This document shows positions 8,441 to 19,119 of a stretch of DNA of 57,159 nt, piece after piece (within the stretch, counting starts at the first letter, position 1; the number at the start of each line of letters is the position of its first letter). The stretch lies in contig CAXQZU010000005.1 in assembly GCA_964228555.1 (NCBI GenBank), positions 1-57,159 of the forward strand. The letters run 5' to 3'. This stretch comes from CAXQZU01 sp964228555. Lineage in GTDB: Bacteria; Planctomycetota; PLA2; JAEUHO01. The notes beneath the pieces are model-generated. The model saw only the letters and a program-made list of their open reading frames with translations. It made no database searches and was not told where the DNA came from. A program made the translations under genes and the position numbers.

Positions 8441-9043
8441 GTGAGCCAGCGACCCTCTCCTCCCAGCGAACGCGATCTCGAGCGCCTCTTGCGCGAGGCG
8501 ATCGACGGCGATCGCATGCAGGGGCTTGTCCTGCTGGGCGCCGACCGGCGCGTGCTCTATGCCAACGGCACGGCACGGGTGGTGCTGGGACTGCCTGGCT
8601 CGGGACTCGAGGGCCAGGTGCTTCCCGAGCCGATCGACACGCACCTTGCGGCGCTGATGGACCGTGCGCGCAGCACGCGTGCGGCACAGGAGCAAGAGCT
8701 GCCGTGGGACCGGGCGGGCAGCGCGGCGGCGCGCATCGTGCTCGACGTGCGCAAGCGAGGCAGCGCGTGGGTGGCCGTGCTGCGCACGCGCAGCGACGCC
8801 CGGCTCTGCGGCCCGGGCGTGCGTGACCTGCAGGCTCGCTGGCCGCTCACGCTGCGCGAGGCGCAGGTGGCCGAGGGCGTGTCGCGCGGGCTGGCCAACA
8901 GCGAGGTGGCGGGCTTGCTGGGGATCGTGGAGAAGACGGTCAAGAACGTGCTCATGTCCGTCTACGTCAAGGTGGGCGTGCGCAACCGGGTCGAGCTGGC
9001 CTTGCGCGCGCACGGTGTCGAGGTGCCGTCGCGCCAGGCCTGA
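8441..9043 (+). CDS. LuxR-type transcriptional regulator with PAS-like N-terminus
   Basis: A 200-residue DNA-binding protein. GTG 8441 is the only start after an in-frame TGA at 8408. The C-terminal third is a LuxR/GerE helix-turn-helix (LTLREAQVAEGVSRGLANSEV, then KTVKNVLMSVYVKVGVRNRVEL), where the recognition helix is preceded by the usual EKTVKNHL-like turn. The N-terminal ~120 residues (GLVLLGADRRVLYANGTARVVLG) read like a degenerate PAS fold. There is no receiver domain, so it is not a classical response regulator. Its signal and targets are unknown; the MFS gene upstream on the same strand is a candidate target by position only. Confidence 0.85.
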   Translation: MSQRPSPPSERDLERLLREAIDGDRMQGLVLLGADRRVLYANGTARVVLGLPGSGLEGQVLPEPIDTHLAALMDRARSTRAAQEQELPWDRAGSAAARIVLDVRKRGSAWVAVLRTRSDARLCGPGVRDLQARWPLTLREAQVAEGVSRGLANSEVAGLLGIVEKTVKNVLMSVYVKVGVRNRVELALRAHGVEVPSRQA

Positions 9044-9147
9044 GGGCGCGCGGGCGGCGCCGACGCGCGGCACCGGGCAGGCGCGCCGAGGCCGTCGCGC
9101 GTGCCGCAACGCTCGCCCCGTCGCCTCCCCTGCGGCAGGATGGGGCC

Positions 9148-9783
9148 ATGCCCGAGCCGCTGCGCCCGCTGGAGACGATCTGGGAAGACTGGCTCGATGG
9201 CCGTGGCGTGGCCTCGGCCTTCACCGATCCCCGCCTCCCGCTGGAGGTGGAGGTGGGCCCCGGCGAGGACGACTGGCTGCTCGAGGCTGCGCGAGCGCAC
9301 CCCCGCACCAACTGGCTGGGCATCGAGTACAGCAGCAAGCGCGTGCACCGCTACGTGCGCCGCACGCTCGCGCTGGCGGGCCCGCTGCCCAACCTGCGCC
9401 TCGTGTGGCGGCCGGCGGCCGACGTCATCGGGCCGTTCCTCACGCCGGCCAAGGTGGCTGGCTACCACGTGCACTTCCCCGACCCGTGGCCCAAGAAGCA
9501 CCACGCGCGCTACCGGTTGATGGGGCCGGAGTTCGTGTCCGACCTCGCGGCCAGCCTCGTGCCGGGCGGCCGCCTCGAGGTGGCCACCGACAGCCGTCCC
9601 TACATGGAGCAGATGCTGGAGGTGCTGGCTGGCGAGCCGCGCCTGCGGAACTGCCTGCCCGCACCGGGCTGGCGTGAGCCTCCGCCGGGCGAGCGTGCCA
9701 CCGTGTTCGAGCGACGCTGGCGCGAGGCCGGGCGCGCCATCCATGCACTGTGCTTCGAGGCGTGCGCAGCGCCTGCGGGGTAG
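9148..9783 (+). CDS. trmB: tRNA (guanine-N7-)-methyltransferase
   Basis: A 211-residue SAM-dependent methyltransferase that makes m7G at position 46 of tRNA. The SAM site is VEVGPGEDDWLLE near residue 36, followed by WLGIEYSSKRVHR and the diagnostic FPDPWPKKHHARYRL around residue 110, with its tRNA-binding basic run. The family's late ATDSRPYMEQM motif is also present. The length is slightly short because the N-terminal extension seen in E. coli is missing. It starts at ATG 9148 and is followed 28 bp later by the M28 peptidase gene. Confidence 0.95.
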   Translation: MPEPLRPLETIWEDWLDGRGVASAFTDPRLPLEVEVGPGEDDWLLEAARAHPRTNWLGIEYSSKRVHRYVRRTLALAGPLPNLRLVWRPAADVIGPFLTPAKVAGYHVHFPDPWPKKHHARYRLMGPEFVSDLAASLVPGGRLEVATDSRPYMEQMLEVLAGEPRLRNCLPAPGWREPPPGERATVFERRWREAGRAIHALCFEACAAPAG

Positions 9784-9811
9784 AACCAGCGCGGCCCCGG
9801 AGGCTGTACGC

Positions 9812-11323
9812 ATGCGCACCCTGACCCGCCCGCCCTCCTCGCGCACCCTGGCGAGGCGCCTGCAGGCCCTGCTGGCCGTGGCGCTGTGCGCCGGCCTGCT
9901 GCGTGGCGGGCCGTGCGCGGCCGGGGAGGACGACCCCTTGGCGGGCCTGTCGGGCGGTGCCGCTCGCGCGCTGGCCGCCGAGCTCTCCAGCGACGCCATG
10001 CAGGGCCGCAAGACGGGCCTGCCCTCGGCCCGGCGCCACGAGGACTGGGTGGCCCAGCAGATGGGCGACATGGGCCTGCATCCCAAGGACCCGGCCGGCA
10101 CCTACCTCGATCCCTTCCGCTTCCTCGTCACGCACACCTCGGCCGCCTCGCTGTCGGTGGGAGGCAAGGCGCTGGCCTTCGGCCCCGGGTTCGTGGACCT
10201 GTCCTTCTCGGGCTCGGGCGAGGTGGAGGCCGAGGTGGTGTTCGTCGGCTACGGCATCTCGCGCCCGGACCTGGGATGGGACGACTACGCGGGCGCCGAC
10301 GTGAAGGGCAAGGTGGTGCTCGCGTTGCGCGGCGCCCCCAAGGCGCGTGCGGCGCAACTGCAGCAGGAGCGCCAGATCGGCGCCAAGAGCTCGCTGGCCG
10401 CCGACCGCGGCGCGCTGGGCTTCCTGGCCGTGGAAGGCGCCAAGCCGGTGCAGGGAACCATCCAGGGCCGCTTCTTCCGGCCCGGCCTGCCCGCGCTGTG
10501 GGTGGCCAGCGAGCCGGTCGATGCGTGGCTCGCGGCCGCTCCCGGCGAGGGCCCGCGCACGGTGGAGGCGGCGCGTGCCGCGCTGGATGCCGAGGGCGCC
10601 GTGCCGGCCGCCGCGCGCCCGCTGGGCGTGAGGGTGCGCATGGCGGCCACCGTGGAGGCGCGGGCCGACGCCACGGGCCACAATGCGCTGGGCGGCATCG
10701 ACGGCCGTGACCCGGCGCTGCGCGGCGAGGTGGTGATCGTGGGCGCGCACATGGACCACCTGGGCGTGGATCCGCTGGGGCGCACCTACAACGGCGCCGA
10801 CGACAATGCTTCCGGCGCGGCCGTGGTGCTGCACCTGGCCCGCCTGCTCAAGGAGAACCGCTGGCGCCCCAAGCGCACGGTGCTGTTCGTGCTCTTCGGC
10901 GCCGAGGAGCAGGGCCTGGTGGGATCGCGCCACCTCGCCGAGGGCTTGCCCTTCGAGCACGAGTCGGTGGTGTGCGTGCTGAACATGGACATGGTGGGGC
11001 GGGGCACGACCGAGGTCACGCTGGCGGGCGTCAAGCGCTTCGCGCCGATGGGGCAGCGCCTGCTGGCCTCGCTGCCCGAGGGCCTGCGCAAGCAGGTGGT
11101 GGCGGAGGACGACGTGGGGCCCTGGGGTGACCACTGGCCCTTCGCCGAGAAGGGCGTGCCCGCCTTCTTCCTCGCCACCCGCGGCGAGCACCCCGACTAC
11201 CACACGGTGGACGACGACGCGGAGCGACTGCAGCCCGAGTGCATGGAAGCCGCCGCGCGCGTGCTGGGCACGCTGCTGGTGCGGCTGGGCGAGGACCCCG
11301 CAGCGCTCAAGGACCTGCGCTAG
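9812..11323 (+). CDS. Exported M28-family zinc aminopeptidase with PA domain insert
   Basis: A 503-residue secreted peptidase. ATG 9812 has CGGAGG eight bases upstream and yields a basic, then hydrophobic, signal peptide of about 36 residues. A protease-associated-like region (VFVGYGISRPDLGWDDYAG, KGKVVLALRG) comes before the catalytic domain, as in many bacterial M28 enzymes. The two-zinc site is complete: H in GAHMDHLG, D in NGADDNASG, the E pair in FGAEEQG, D in NMDMVG and H in PDYHTVDDD. It should release N-terminal amino acids from peptides outside the cytoplasm. The stop codon is followed with no gap by the GTG of the lipoprotein gene, so the two are almost certainly one operon. Confidence 0.93.
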   Translation: MRTLTRPPSSRTLARRLQALLAVALCAGLLRGGPCAAGEDDPLAGLSGGAARALAAELSSDAMQGRKTGLPSARRHEDWVAQQMGDMGLHPKDPAGTYLDPFRFLVTHTSAASLSVGGKALAFGPGFVDLSFSGSGEVEAEVVFVGYGISRPDLGWDDYAGADVKGKVVLALRGAPKARAAQLQQERQIGAKSSLAADRGALGFLAVEGAKPVQGTIQGRFFRPGLPALWVASEPVDAWLAAAPGEGPRTVEAARAALDAEGAVPAAARPLGVRVRMAATVEARADATGHNALGGIDGRDPALRGEVVIVGAHMDHLGVDPLGRTYNGADDNASGAAVVLHLARLLKENRWRPKRTVLFVLFGAEEQGLVGSRHLAEGLPFEHESVVCVLNMDMVGRGTTEVTLAGVKRFAPMGQRLLASLPEGLRKQVVAEDDVGPWGDHWPFAEKGVPAFFLATRGEHPDYHTVDDDAERLQPECMEAAARVLGTLLVRLGEDPAALKDLR

Positions 11324-12145
11324 GTGCACAGGGCGCTCGCCGTCGCCGGGCTGCTGCTGGCGCTGGCCGGCCTGCTGCCGGGCTGCCTGCGCTGCGAGTC
11401 ACGCGTGGTGCTGCGTGCGGACGGCAGCGGCGAGGCCGTGGCCGAGGCACGCTTCGACGCGGCGGCCCTGCGCTCGCTGTGGGCCCGCGTGCGAGCAGGC
11501 GCGGCGGGCATGGGCCTGCCCGTGGCCGCCGGCCTGCCCCAGCCGCCCGAGGGGGTGGACCCCCTGGCGTTGCCGTGGCTGCGCGCGGACGCGCGCGGCG
11601 TCGAGGGCCTGTCGGCCGTGGCGGCGCGCCTGCCCGGCGAGCCGGGGGCGCGCGTCGAGGCGCGCTTTGCGACGCTGGAGGCGGCCGCGCGCGGCGGGCT
11701 GTTCCACGGCTGCGAGGTGGCGCTGGAGCGACGCAGCGAGCGCCGCCTGCGCTTCGTGCTGCGCCCGCCCTGGCAGGCCAGCGGCCCGGGCGGCGACGAC
11801 GCGCTGGGCGGCCTGCCGCAGGAAGCACTGGCGGCCTTCGCGGCCGACCTCGCGGCACTGGCCTGCACCGTGACCGTCACGTTCCCTGTCGCGGTGGCCT
11901 CCACGAACGGCACGCTTGCGGCCGATGGGCGCACCGTCACGTGGGCCCTGCGCGGCACGCCCGAGGCGCCCGCCGGCGCGCTGCCCGAGGCCTGGCTCGA
12001 CCTGCCTCCGGGGAGTGACGTGGAACTGCTCACCTTCCGCCACCGGCCCGACCTCGCGCGGCTGGCGCGCAGGCTGGCCGTGGCCGCGCCTGCGGACACC
12101 CCCCAGGACCTGCTCGATCCCGAGGCCGCGCCCGCGCCGCGCTAG
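11324..12145 (+). CDS. Putative lipoprotein of unknown function
   Basis: A 273-residue product beginning with GTG directly after the stop of the M28 gene. The N-terminus (HRALAVAGLLLALAGLLPGC) is a lipoprotein signal with a LPGC box, so Cys21 would be lipidated. The next residues (LRCESRVVLRADGSGEAVAEARFD) resemble the beta-rich LppM-like start seen in various bacterial lipoproteins, but I cannot assign the family firmly. The C-terminal half is again beta-like, with TVTVTFPVAVASTNG and VTWALRGT. There is no C-terminal membrane anchor. Its last four bases overlap the convergent mutS stop. Operon position suggests a cell-envelope role beside the peptidase. Confidence 0.8.
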   Translation: MHRALAVAGLLLALAGLLPGCLRCESRVVLRADGSGEAVAEARFDAAALRSLWARVRAGAAGMGLPVAAGLPQPPEGVDPLALPWLRADARGVEGLSAVAARLPGEPGARVEARFATLEAAARGGLFHGCEVALERRSERRLRFVLRPPWQASGPGGDDALGGLPQEALAAFAADLAALACTVTVTFPVAVASTNGTLAADGRTVTWALRGTPEAPAGALPEAWLDLPPGSDVELLTFRHRPDLARLARRLAVAAPADTPQDLLDPEAAPAPR

Positions 12146-14781
12146 CCCTCGCTCAGGCGCTTGAGGTCGGCGAGGCGCTGCAGCGCCTCCCGCGGGGTGA
12201 GGCGCTCGACGTCCACCGCGCGCAGGGCCTCCACGGCGGGATGGGGCGGCGGCGGCGCGAACAGGCCCAGCTGCAGGTCGCGCGGCGGCGCGGGGGCGGG
12301 CGTGGGGGCCTTGAGTGCCGCGGCCGCGCCGCCCTGCGCCTGCTCCAGCGTCGCGAGCACCTCGCGGGCACGCGCCACGACCGCGTCGGGCACGCCGGCC
12401 AGCCGTGCCACGTGGATGCCGTAGGAGCGGTCGGCGGTGCCGGGCTGGATGCGGCGCAGGAACACGATGCTGTCGCCCCACTCGCGCACGGCCACGTTGA
12501 GGTTGAACACGCTGGGCAGCTCGTCGGCCAGCTGCGTGACCTCTGCGTAGTGCGTGGCGAACAGCGTGCGCGCGCCCACCACCTCGCTGAGGTACTCGGT
12601 CACCGCCCACGCGATGGCGATGCCGTCGAAGGTGCTGGTGCCCCGCCCGATCTCGTCGAGGATGACGAGGCTGCGGGCGCTGGCCTGGCGCAGGATCAGC
12701 GCGGCCTCGCTCATCTCGACCATGAAGGTGGACTGGCCGCGCGCGAGGTCGTCCTCGGCGCCCACGCGCGTGAACACGCGGTCCACGAGGCCCACGCGTG
12801 CGCGCGCGGCCGGCACGAAGGAGCCTGCCTGCGCCAGCAGCACCAGCAGCGCTGCCTGCCGGATGTAGGTGCTCTTGCCGGCCATGTTGGGACCGGTGAT
12901 GAGCGCGATGCGCTTCTCGGCGTCCAGCGCCACGTCGTTGGGCACGAAGCGCTCGCCGCCGGCCAGCAGCGCCTCCACGACGGGGTGGCGCGACTCGCGC
13001 AGCTCCAGCGTGCGGTCCTCGAGGATCTCGGGCCTCACCCAGTCGCGCGCGGCGGCCACCTCGGCCAGCGACGCCAGCACGTCCACCTCCGCGAGCACGG
13101 CTGCGGTGGCCTGCAGCGGTGCCATGCGCTCGGCCACCGCCGTGCGCAGCGCCACGAACAGGCGCCGCTCCAGCTCCCGGGCCCGCTCGTCGGCCGTCAG
13201 CACCTTCTTCTCGTGCTCGTCGAGCTCGGGCGTGACGTAGCGCTCGGCGTTGGTCAGCGTCTGCTTGCGCACGTAGCCGGCGGGCACCTTGTCGCGGTGC
13301 GCGTGCGTGACCTCGATGTAGTAGCCGAAGACCTTGTTGTAGCCGACCTTGAGCGACGCGATCCCGGTGCGGGCCGCTTCCGCAGCCTGGTAGGCCGCGA
13401 TCCAGTCCTTGGCGTTGCGCGCGAGGTCGCGCAGCTGGTCCAGCTGCGCGTCCACGCCCGCGCGCACCAGCCCGCCCTCGGTGATGACGGGCGGCGGGTC
13501 GTCCACCAGCGTGGCCAGCAGGCGCTGGGCAAGGTCGTCGAAGGTCTCCAGCCGCTGGCGCAGGTCGGCCAGCGTGCGCGAGTAGGCGCCCGCCAGCGGG
13601 GCCAGCACGCGCGGCAGCGCCGAGAGGCTGTGGCCCAGCGCCAGCAGGTCACGGGGCGAGGCGCGCTGCGTGGCCACGCGCGCGAGGATGCGCTCGAGGT
13701 CACGCACCTCGCCCAGCGCGGCCCGCGCGTCGCGGCGCAGGAAGGCGTCCTGCACCAGCTCCTCCACGCCGTCGAGGCGCCGCTGGATGGCCTCGCGGCT
13801 GGTGAGCGGGGCCAGCAGCCAGTCGCGCAGCATGCGCCCGCCCATCGGGGTCTTCGTGCGGTCCACCACCGAGAGCAGGGTGGCGTCGCGCGAGCCGTCG
13901 GCGCGTTCCACGATCTCCAGGCGCCGCCGCGTGCTGCGCTCGAGCACCATGGTGCCCGCGGGGTCGTGGCGCTCGATGCGCGTGACGTGCCCCAGCGAGG
14001 TGCGCTGGGTCAGGCGCAGGTACTCCAGCGCGGCGCCGGCGGCCGCCACGCTGGGGGGCATGCGGTCCAGGCCGAAGGCCTTGAGCGTGGCGACCTTGAA
14101 GTGCTCCAGCAGGGCGCGCTCGGCGGCCTCCTCCTCCACGGTCCACGGCGGCACGAAGGTGATCGCGGCCCGCGGCAGCACGTCCTTCACGTGCGCGGCC
14201 CAGGCGCTGCCCTCCTCGCCCTCCGGCAGCAGCACCTCGGCGGGCGCCACGCGGGCCAGCTCGTCCACCACGGACTCCGGCTCCACGTCCGCGACGACGA
14301 AGCGGCCCGTGCTCAGGTCCACCCACGCCAGGCCGGCCTTGCGGCGACGCTCCTTGCGGCCCGGCGCACGCAGCGCCAGCAGGAAGTTGGCGGCGCGCGG
14401 GTCCAGCGCCTCGTCCTCGGTGAGCGTGCCCGGCGTGAGCACGCGCACCACGTCGCGCTCGATCACGCCCTTGGCCTCGGACGGGTCGGTCAGCTGCTCG
14501 CAGATGGCCACCTTGAAGCCCTGCGCCAGCAGCCGGCGCAGGTAGGCGTCGGCGGCGCGCACCGGCACGCCGGCCATCGGCACCTTGCGCTCGCGGTCGC
14601 GCGCCGTGAGGGTGAGGCCCAGCGCCTCGGCCGCCACCTTCGCGTCGTCGTGGAACAGCTCGTAGAAGTCGCCCAGGCGGAAGAACAGCAGCGCGTCCGG
14701 GTGGCGCCGCTTGGCGGCGGCGTACTGCGCCATCGCAGGCGTCTCGGCGGCCGGCGGCGTGGGGCTCTCGCTCGCGCTCAT
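12142..14781 (-). CDS. mutS: DNA mismatch repair protein MutS
   Basis: An 879-residue MutS1. The mismatch-reading domain I has the Phe-x-Glu motif in LGDFYELF (F and E that contact the mispair). Domains II-IV follow, including GYNKVFGYYIEV, and the ATPase has Walker A GPNMAGKST, Walker B VILDEIGRGTST and the dimer signature FATHY. The C-terminal tail has a Pro/Ala-rich linker and an LQLGLFAPPPPHPAVEALRAVDVERLTPREAL segment, the usual beta-clamp and tetramerisation region. It recognises mismatches and starts excision repair with MutL, which is not in the window. ATG 14781 precedes the conserved core by a short Pro/Thr-rich leader. It is convergent with the M28 lipoprotein operon. Confidence 0.97.
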   Translation of the reverse strand: MSASESPTPPAAETPAMAQYAAAKRRHPDALLFFRLGDFYELFHDDAKVAAEALGLTLTARDRERKVPMAGVPVRAADAYLRRLLAQGFKVAICEQLTDPSEAKGVIERDVVRVLTPGTLTEDEALDPRAANFLLALRAPGRKERRRKAGLAWVDLSTGRFVVADVEPESVVDELARVAPAEVLLPEGEEGSAWAAHVKDVLPRAAITFVPPWTVEEEAAERALLEHFKVATLKAFGLDRMPPSVAAAGAALEYLRLTQRTSLGHVTRIERHDPAGTMVLERSTRRRLEIVERADGSRDATLLSVVDRTKTPMGGRMLRDWLLAPLTSREAIQRRLDGVEELVQDAFLRRDARAALGEVRDLERILARVATQRASPRDLLALGHSLSALPRVLAPLAGAYSRTLADLRQRLETFDDLAQRLLATLVDDPPPVITEGGLVRAGVDAQLDQLRDLARNAKDWIAAYQAAEAARTGIASLKVGYNKVFGYYIEVTHAHRDKVPAGYVRKQTLTNAERYVTPELDEHEKKVLTADERARELERRLFVALRTAVAERMAPLQATAAVLAEVDVLASLAEVAAARDWVRPEILEDRTLELRESRHPVVEALLAGGERFVPNDVALDAEKRIALITGPNMAGKSTYIRQAALLVLLAQAGSFVPAARARVGLVDRVFTRVGAEDDLARGQSTFMVEMSEAALILRQASARSLVILDEIGRGTSTFDGIAIAWAVTEYLSEVVGARTLFATHYAEVTQLADELPSVFNLNVAVREWGDSIVFLRRIQPGTADRSYGIHVARLAGVPDAVVARAREVLATLEQAQGGAAAALKAPTPAPAPPRDLQLGLFAPPPPHPAVEALRAVDVERLTPREALQRLADLKRLSEG

Positions 14782-14927
14782 GGGGCGAGGAGGCTAGCAC
14801 CCGGCGTGGACCGCTGCGGGGCGCGGCGCACGCTCCTCCCGCGCGAGCCGGCACGACCCCGGCGGCGTGCGGTGGAGAAGCGGGGGAGAAGCGGTGGAGG
14901 CGCGGGCGCCCGGGTGGCGCCGCGGGC

Positions 14928-16430
14928 CTAGCGGCCGGGCCGCATGCCGCCCAGCGGCACGAAGTGCACTTGCGAGCCCCCCTCGGGCACGCCCGTGACG
15001 GGCGTGGTGCCACGGCGGTCGGCGTAGGCGTTGCGGAAGGCCACGGGCACCGGCACCAGCGTGCCGTCCGCCTCGGGGCGGAAGGCGTAGAAGAGCAGGT
15101 GCGGCTCGCTGCTGGCGCCGCTGTTGCCCACCCGCGCGATGGCCTGCCCGGCGCGGACGCGCGAGCCACGCGCGATGCGCAGGTGGCTGGCGCTGTGCTG
15201 CTTGATGTGCAGGTAGGCGGTGTGGGTGCCGTCGCCGTGACGCAGCACCACGCGGTTCACCGGCGTGAACACGCAGATGGCCGCGGGCGACTCGCCGCCG
15301 GAGCGGTCGGGCTGGTGGTCACAGAAGTCCACCACCTCGCCGTCCGCCACGGCGTACACCGACTTGTCCCACGCGAAGTAGGAGCGGTTGTCGCTCACGT
15401 CGCCCTCGTAGGTCTGCCCGTCCTTGAGCACGACGAAGTGGTAGGCGTAGCGCGAGCGCAGCTGCAGCAGGTTGGCGTGCGCGCGACCCTCGGCAGGGCC
15501 GTTGGCCAGCTGCCACTGGTCCAGCACCGGGCCCTGGCAGGTGAAGGGCTCGACGCTGGCGACCGGCAGGTCGAGCGCCGCGCTGACGGGCTGCCCGTCC
15601 AGCCGTCCCTGCAGGCGCAGGCTCACGGTGCCGGCCGTGAACCCGTCCGGCACGTCCAGCCGCTGCGCGAACGGCCACAGCGCCGGTCCCGCGCCATCCT
15701 CCACGCCCCCGGTCCACGCCTGGGCGGGGAGGGCGCCCTCGCCCGTGCCGACGACCACGCTGCCCTCCACGTGCGAGAGCGTCCCGCGCGCGAGCAGCTG
15801 GACCTGCCCCACCACGACCACCGAGCGTCGCCCGTCGGCGTAGGGCACGGCATCGAGGCGCCCGTGCACGCCCAGGCCCAGCGGCCACGGCGCCGCCGCG
15901 GCGCGGCGCGTGGTGGGCGTGCCGGGGTCGGCCAGCGCGGCGCTGGCGGCCACGAAGCCATCGCCTGCCTCCAGCACCGCGAGGGCATCCATCGCCGGCC
16001 CCAGCACGCGCAGCGCGTCCGGCATCTGCAGCACCTGCACCCCGCGCGCGGGCACCACCAGCGGCCGGGGCAGCAGGCCGGCGTCGGGCAGCAGCGTGAG
16101 CCAGCCGCCCTGCGATCGCAGCCACAGGCTGGCGCGCTCCACGCGCAGCGGCGCCTCGCCCGGGTTGGCCAGCCGCAGGCTGGCCTTCACCGAGTGCTCG
16201 CCCAGCGAGCCGCCACCGCCCTGGCGCACGGCATCCAGCGCCGCCTCCAGCGCCGAGGGCTGGGCCGGCGCCGGCAGCGCGTCGTCGCCCGCCTCGAGCG
16301 CCGGCGCGCGCAGCAGGGCCAGCGCCACGAGCAGGCCCAGCAAGGCGGCCCGGCCCGCGCGCGCGGGCGGCGCGCTGTCGGGCGGGCCGACGGGATGGAG
16401 GGCACGGGGAAGGAGGGGGGTGGTGCGCAT
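14928..16430 (-). CDS. M23 (LytM-like) peptidase homologue with altered metal site
   Basis: A 500-residue exported protein. The N-terminus has a Pro-rich basic stretch and then a signal helix (AALLGLLVALALLRAPALEA). About 300 residues of beta-rich sequence follow, and then a C-terminal M23 domain (VYAVADGEVV, NRVVLRHGDGTHTAYLHI, RVRAGQAIARVGNSG). Active members cut peptidoglycan cross-links and keep HxxxD and HxH zinc ligands. Here the last motif reads EPHLLF rather than PHLHF, so the final zinc-ligand histidine is leucine, and the region before VYA lacks the usual His/Asp pair. I therefore expect a non-catalytic regulator or binder, as for EnvC-type proteins, though I cannot prove it. It is divergent from selA, with about 70 bp between starts. 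Confidence 0.85.
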   Translation of the reverse strand: MRTTPLLPRALHPVGPPDSAPPARAGRAALLGLLVALALLRAPALEAGDDALPAPAQPSALEAALDAVRQGGGGSLGEHSVKASLRLANPGEAPLRVERASLWLRSQGGWLTLLPDAGLLPRPLVVPARGVQVLQMPDALRVLGPAMDALAVLEAGDGFVAASAALADPGTPTTRRAAAAPWPLGLGVHGRLDAVPYADGRRSVVVVGQVQLLARGTLSHVEGSVVVGTGEGALPAQAWTGGVEDGAGPALWPFAQRLDVPDGFTAGTVSLRLQGRLDGQPVSAALDLPVASVEPFTCQGPVLDQWQLANGPAEGRAHANLLQLRSRYAYHFVVLKDGQTYEGDVSDNRSYFAWDKSVYAVADGEVVDFCDHQPDRSGGESPAAICVFTPVNRVVLRHGDGTHTAYLHIKQHSASHLRIARGSRVRAGQAIARVGNSGASSEPHLLFYAFRPEADGTLVPVPVAFRNAYADRRGTTPVTGVPEGGSQVHFVPLGGMRPGR

Positions 16431-16501
16431 GCCCCGGCGATGCTCGCATGCGGCGGCGCTCGCTGCATGGGCTGGCGCAGCCGGGGCCGTACCATGCGGG
16501 C

Positions 16502-18022
<1,521 letters not shown>

Positions 18023-18057
18023 CCGTCTCCCCGCGTCCCGTACCCAAGGAGGTCCCC

Positions 18058-19119
18058 GTGTTCTCGCGCGAGCGCAGGATCCGGCTCACCGAGTACGCCT
18101 CGGCCGGCGGCTGAGCGGCGAAGGTGGACAAGGCGCGCTTGAGCGCCTTGCTCGCCTCCGTGCGCGTGCCGCACGATCCGCGGGTGCTGGTCGGGACGTC
18201 CACGTCGGACGACGCGGGCGTCGTGCGCCTGTCGGCCGACCTCGCCCTCGTGCAGACGGTCGACTTCTTCCCCCCGATGGTGGACGACCCCGAGGCCTTC
18301 GGGCGCGTGGCGGCTGCCAACAGCCTCAGCGACGTGTACGCGATGGGCGGCACGCCGGTGTCGGCCGTCTCGATCCTGGCCCTGCCCGAGGGGCTGCCGC
18401 CCGAGGCGGCCTCGGGCATCCTCAACGGCGCCATCGCCACCTGCCAGGAGGCCGGCTGCTCCTTCGTGGGCGGCCACACGGTCAACGACCGCGAGGTGAA
18501 GTTCGGCCTGTGCGTGACGGGCACGGTGCACCCGGACCACGTGGCCACCAACGCCGGCTCGCGCGTGGGCGACCGGCTCGTGCTCACCAAGCCGCTGGGC
18601 AGTGGCTACCTCAACACGGCGGCCAAGCGCGGCGCGCTCCCCGCCGCGCTGGAGCAGGAGGTCACCCGCCTGATGGCGTCGCTCAACCGGGCCGCGGCCG
18701 AGGCGATGGTCGAGGTGGGCATCGCCCCGGGCGGCGTGCACGCCGCCACCGACGTGACGGGCTTCGGGCTGCTGGGCCATGCGCTGGGGATGGCCGAGGG
18801 CTCGGGCACCACGCTGCGCATCGAGGCCGCCGCCGTGCCGTGGATCCCGGGGCTGCAGGACTGGCTGGGGCGCAAGTACGCCTGCGGGGGCCTCACGCGC
18901 ACCATGGAGTACGCGCAGGAGCGCGTGCGCTGGACGGGCGGCAGCGAGGCGCAGCGCGCCGTGCTGGCCGACCCGCAGACCAGCGGCGGCCTGCTGGTGA
19001 GCGTGGCCCCGGCGCGCCTCGACGCGCTGCTGGCGGCCCTCGAGCGCCGCGGCGTGGCCACCCGTGCGGTGGTGGGCGAGGTGGTTGCGCGCGGCACGCA
19101 TGCGCTGGAGGTGGCGTGA
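18058..19119 (+). CDS. selD: Selenide, water dikinase, itself a selenoprotein (Sec19)
   Basis: SelD makes selenophosphate from selenide and ATP, the donor used by SelA. The true gene starts at GTG 18058, with AAGGAGG five bases upstream. It reads through TGA at 18112-18114 as selenocysteine: residues 10-22 are LTEYASAGGUAAK, matching the active-site [C/U]xxK motif of SelD (C17 and K20 in E. coli). Taking the frame only from GTG 18124 would remove the active site. The remaining product (353 residues in all) has SDDAGV, NSLSDVYAMGGTP, GGHTVND, THAATDVTGFG-type and DPQTSGG motifs typical of AIR-synthase/SelD folds. A hairpin suited to be a bacterial SECIS lies at 18129-18150. The stop overlaps the SIS gene start by 4 bases. 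Confidence 0.95.
18129..18150 (+). promoter_or_regulatory. SECIS-like hairpin of selD
   Basis: An 8-bp perfect stem (CAAGGCGC with GCGCCTTG) closes a six-base loop GCTTGA. The loop starts 22 bases after the UGA and its first base is G. This fits the known bacterial rule of a short apical loop with G in its first two positions, lying roughly 16-37 bases downstream of the Sec codon. SelB binding is inferred. Confidence 0.7.

Noticed and set aside
14860..14925. Short repeats around GGTGGAGAAGCGG between mutS and the M23-like gene
   Set aside because: Only two imperfect copies are present with no regular spacing, so this is not a CRISPR or other array.
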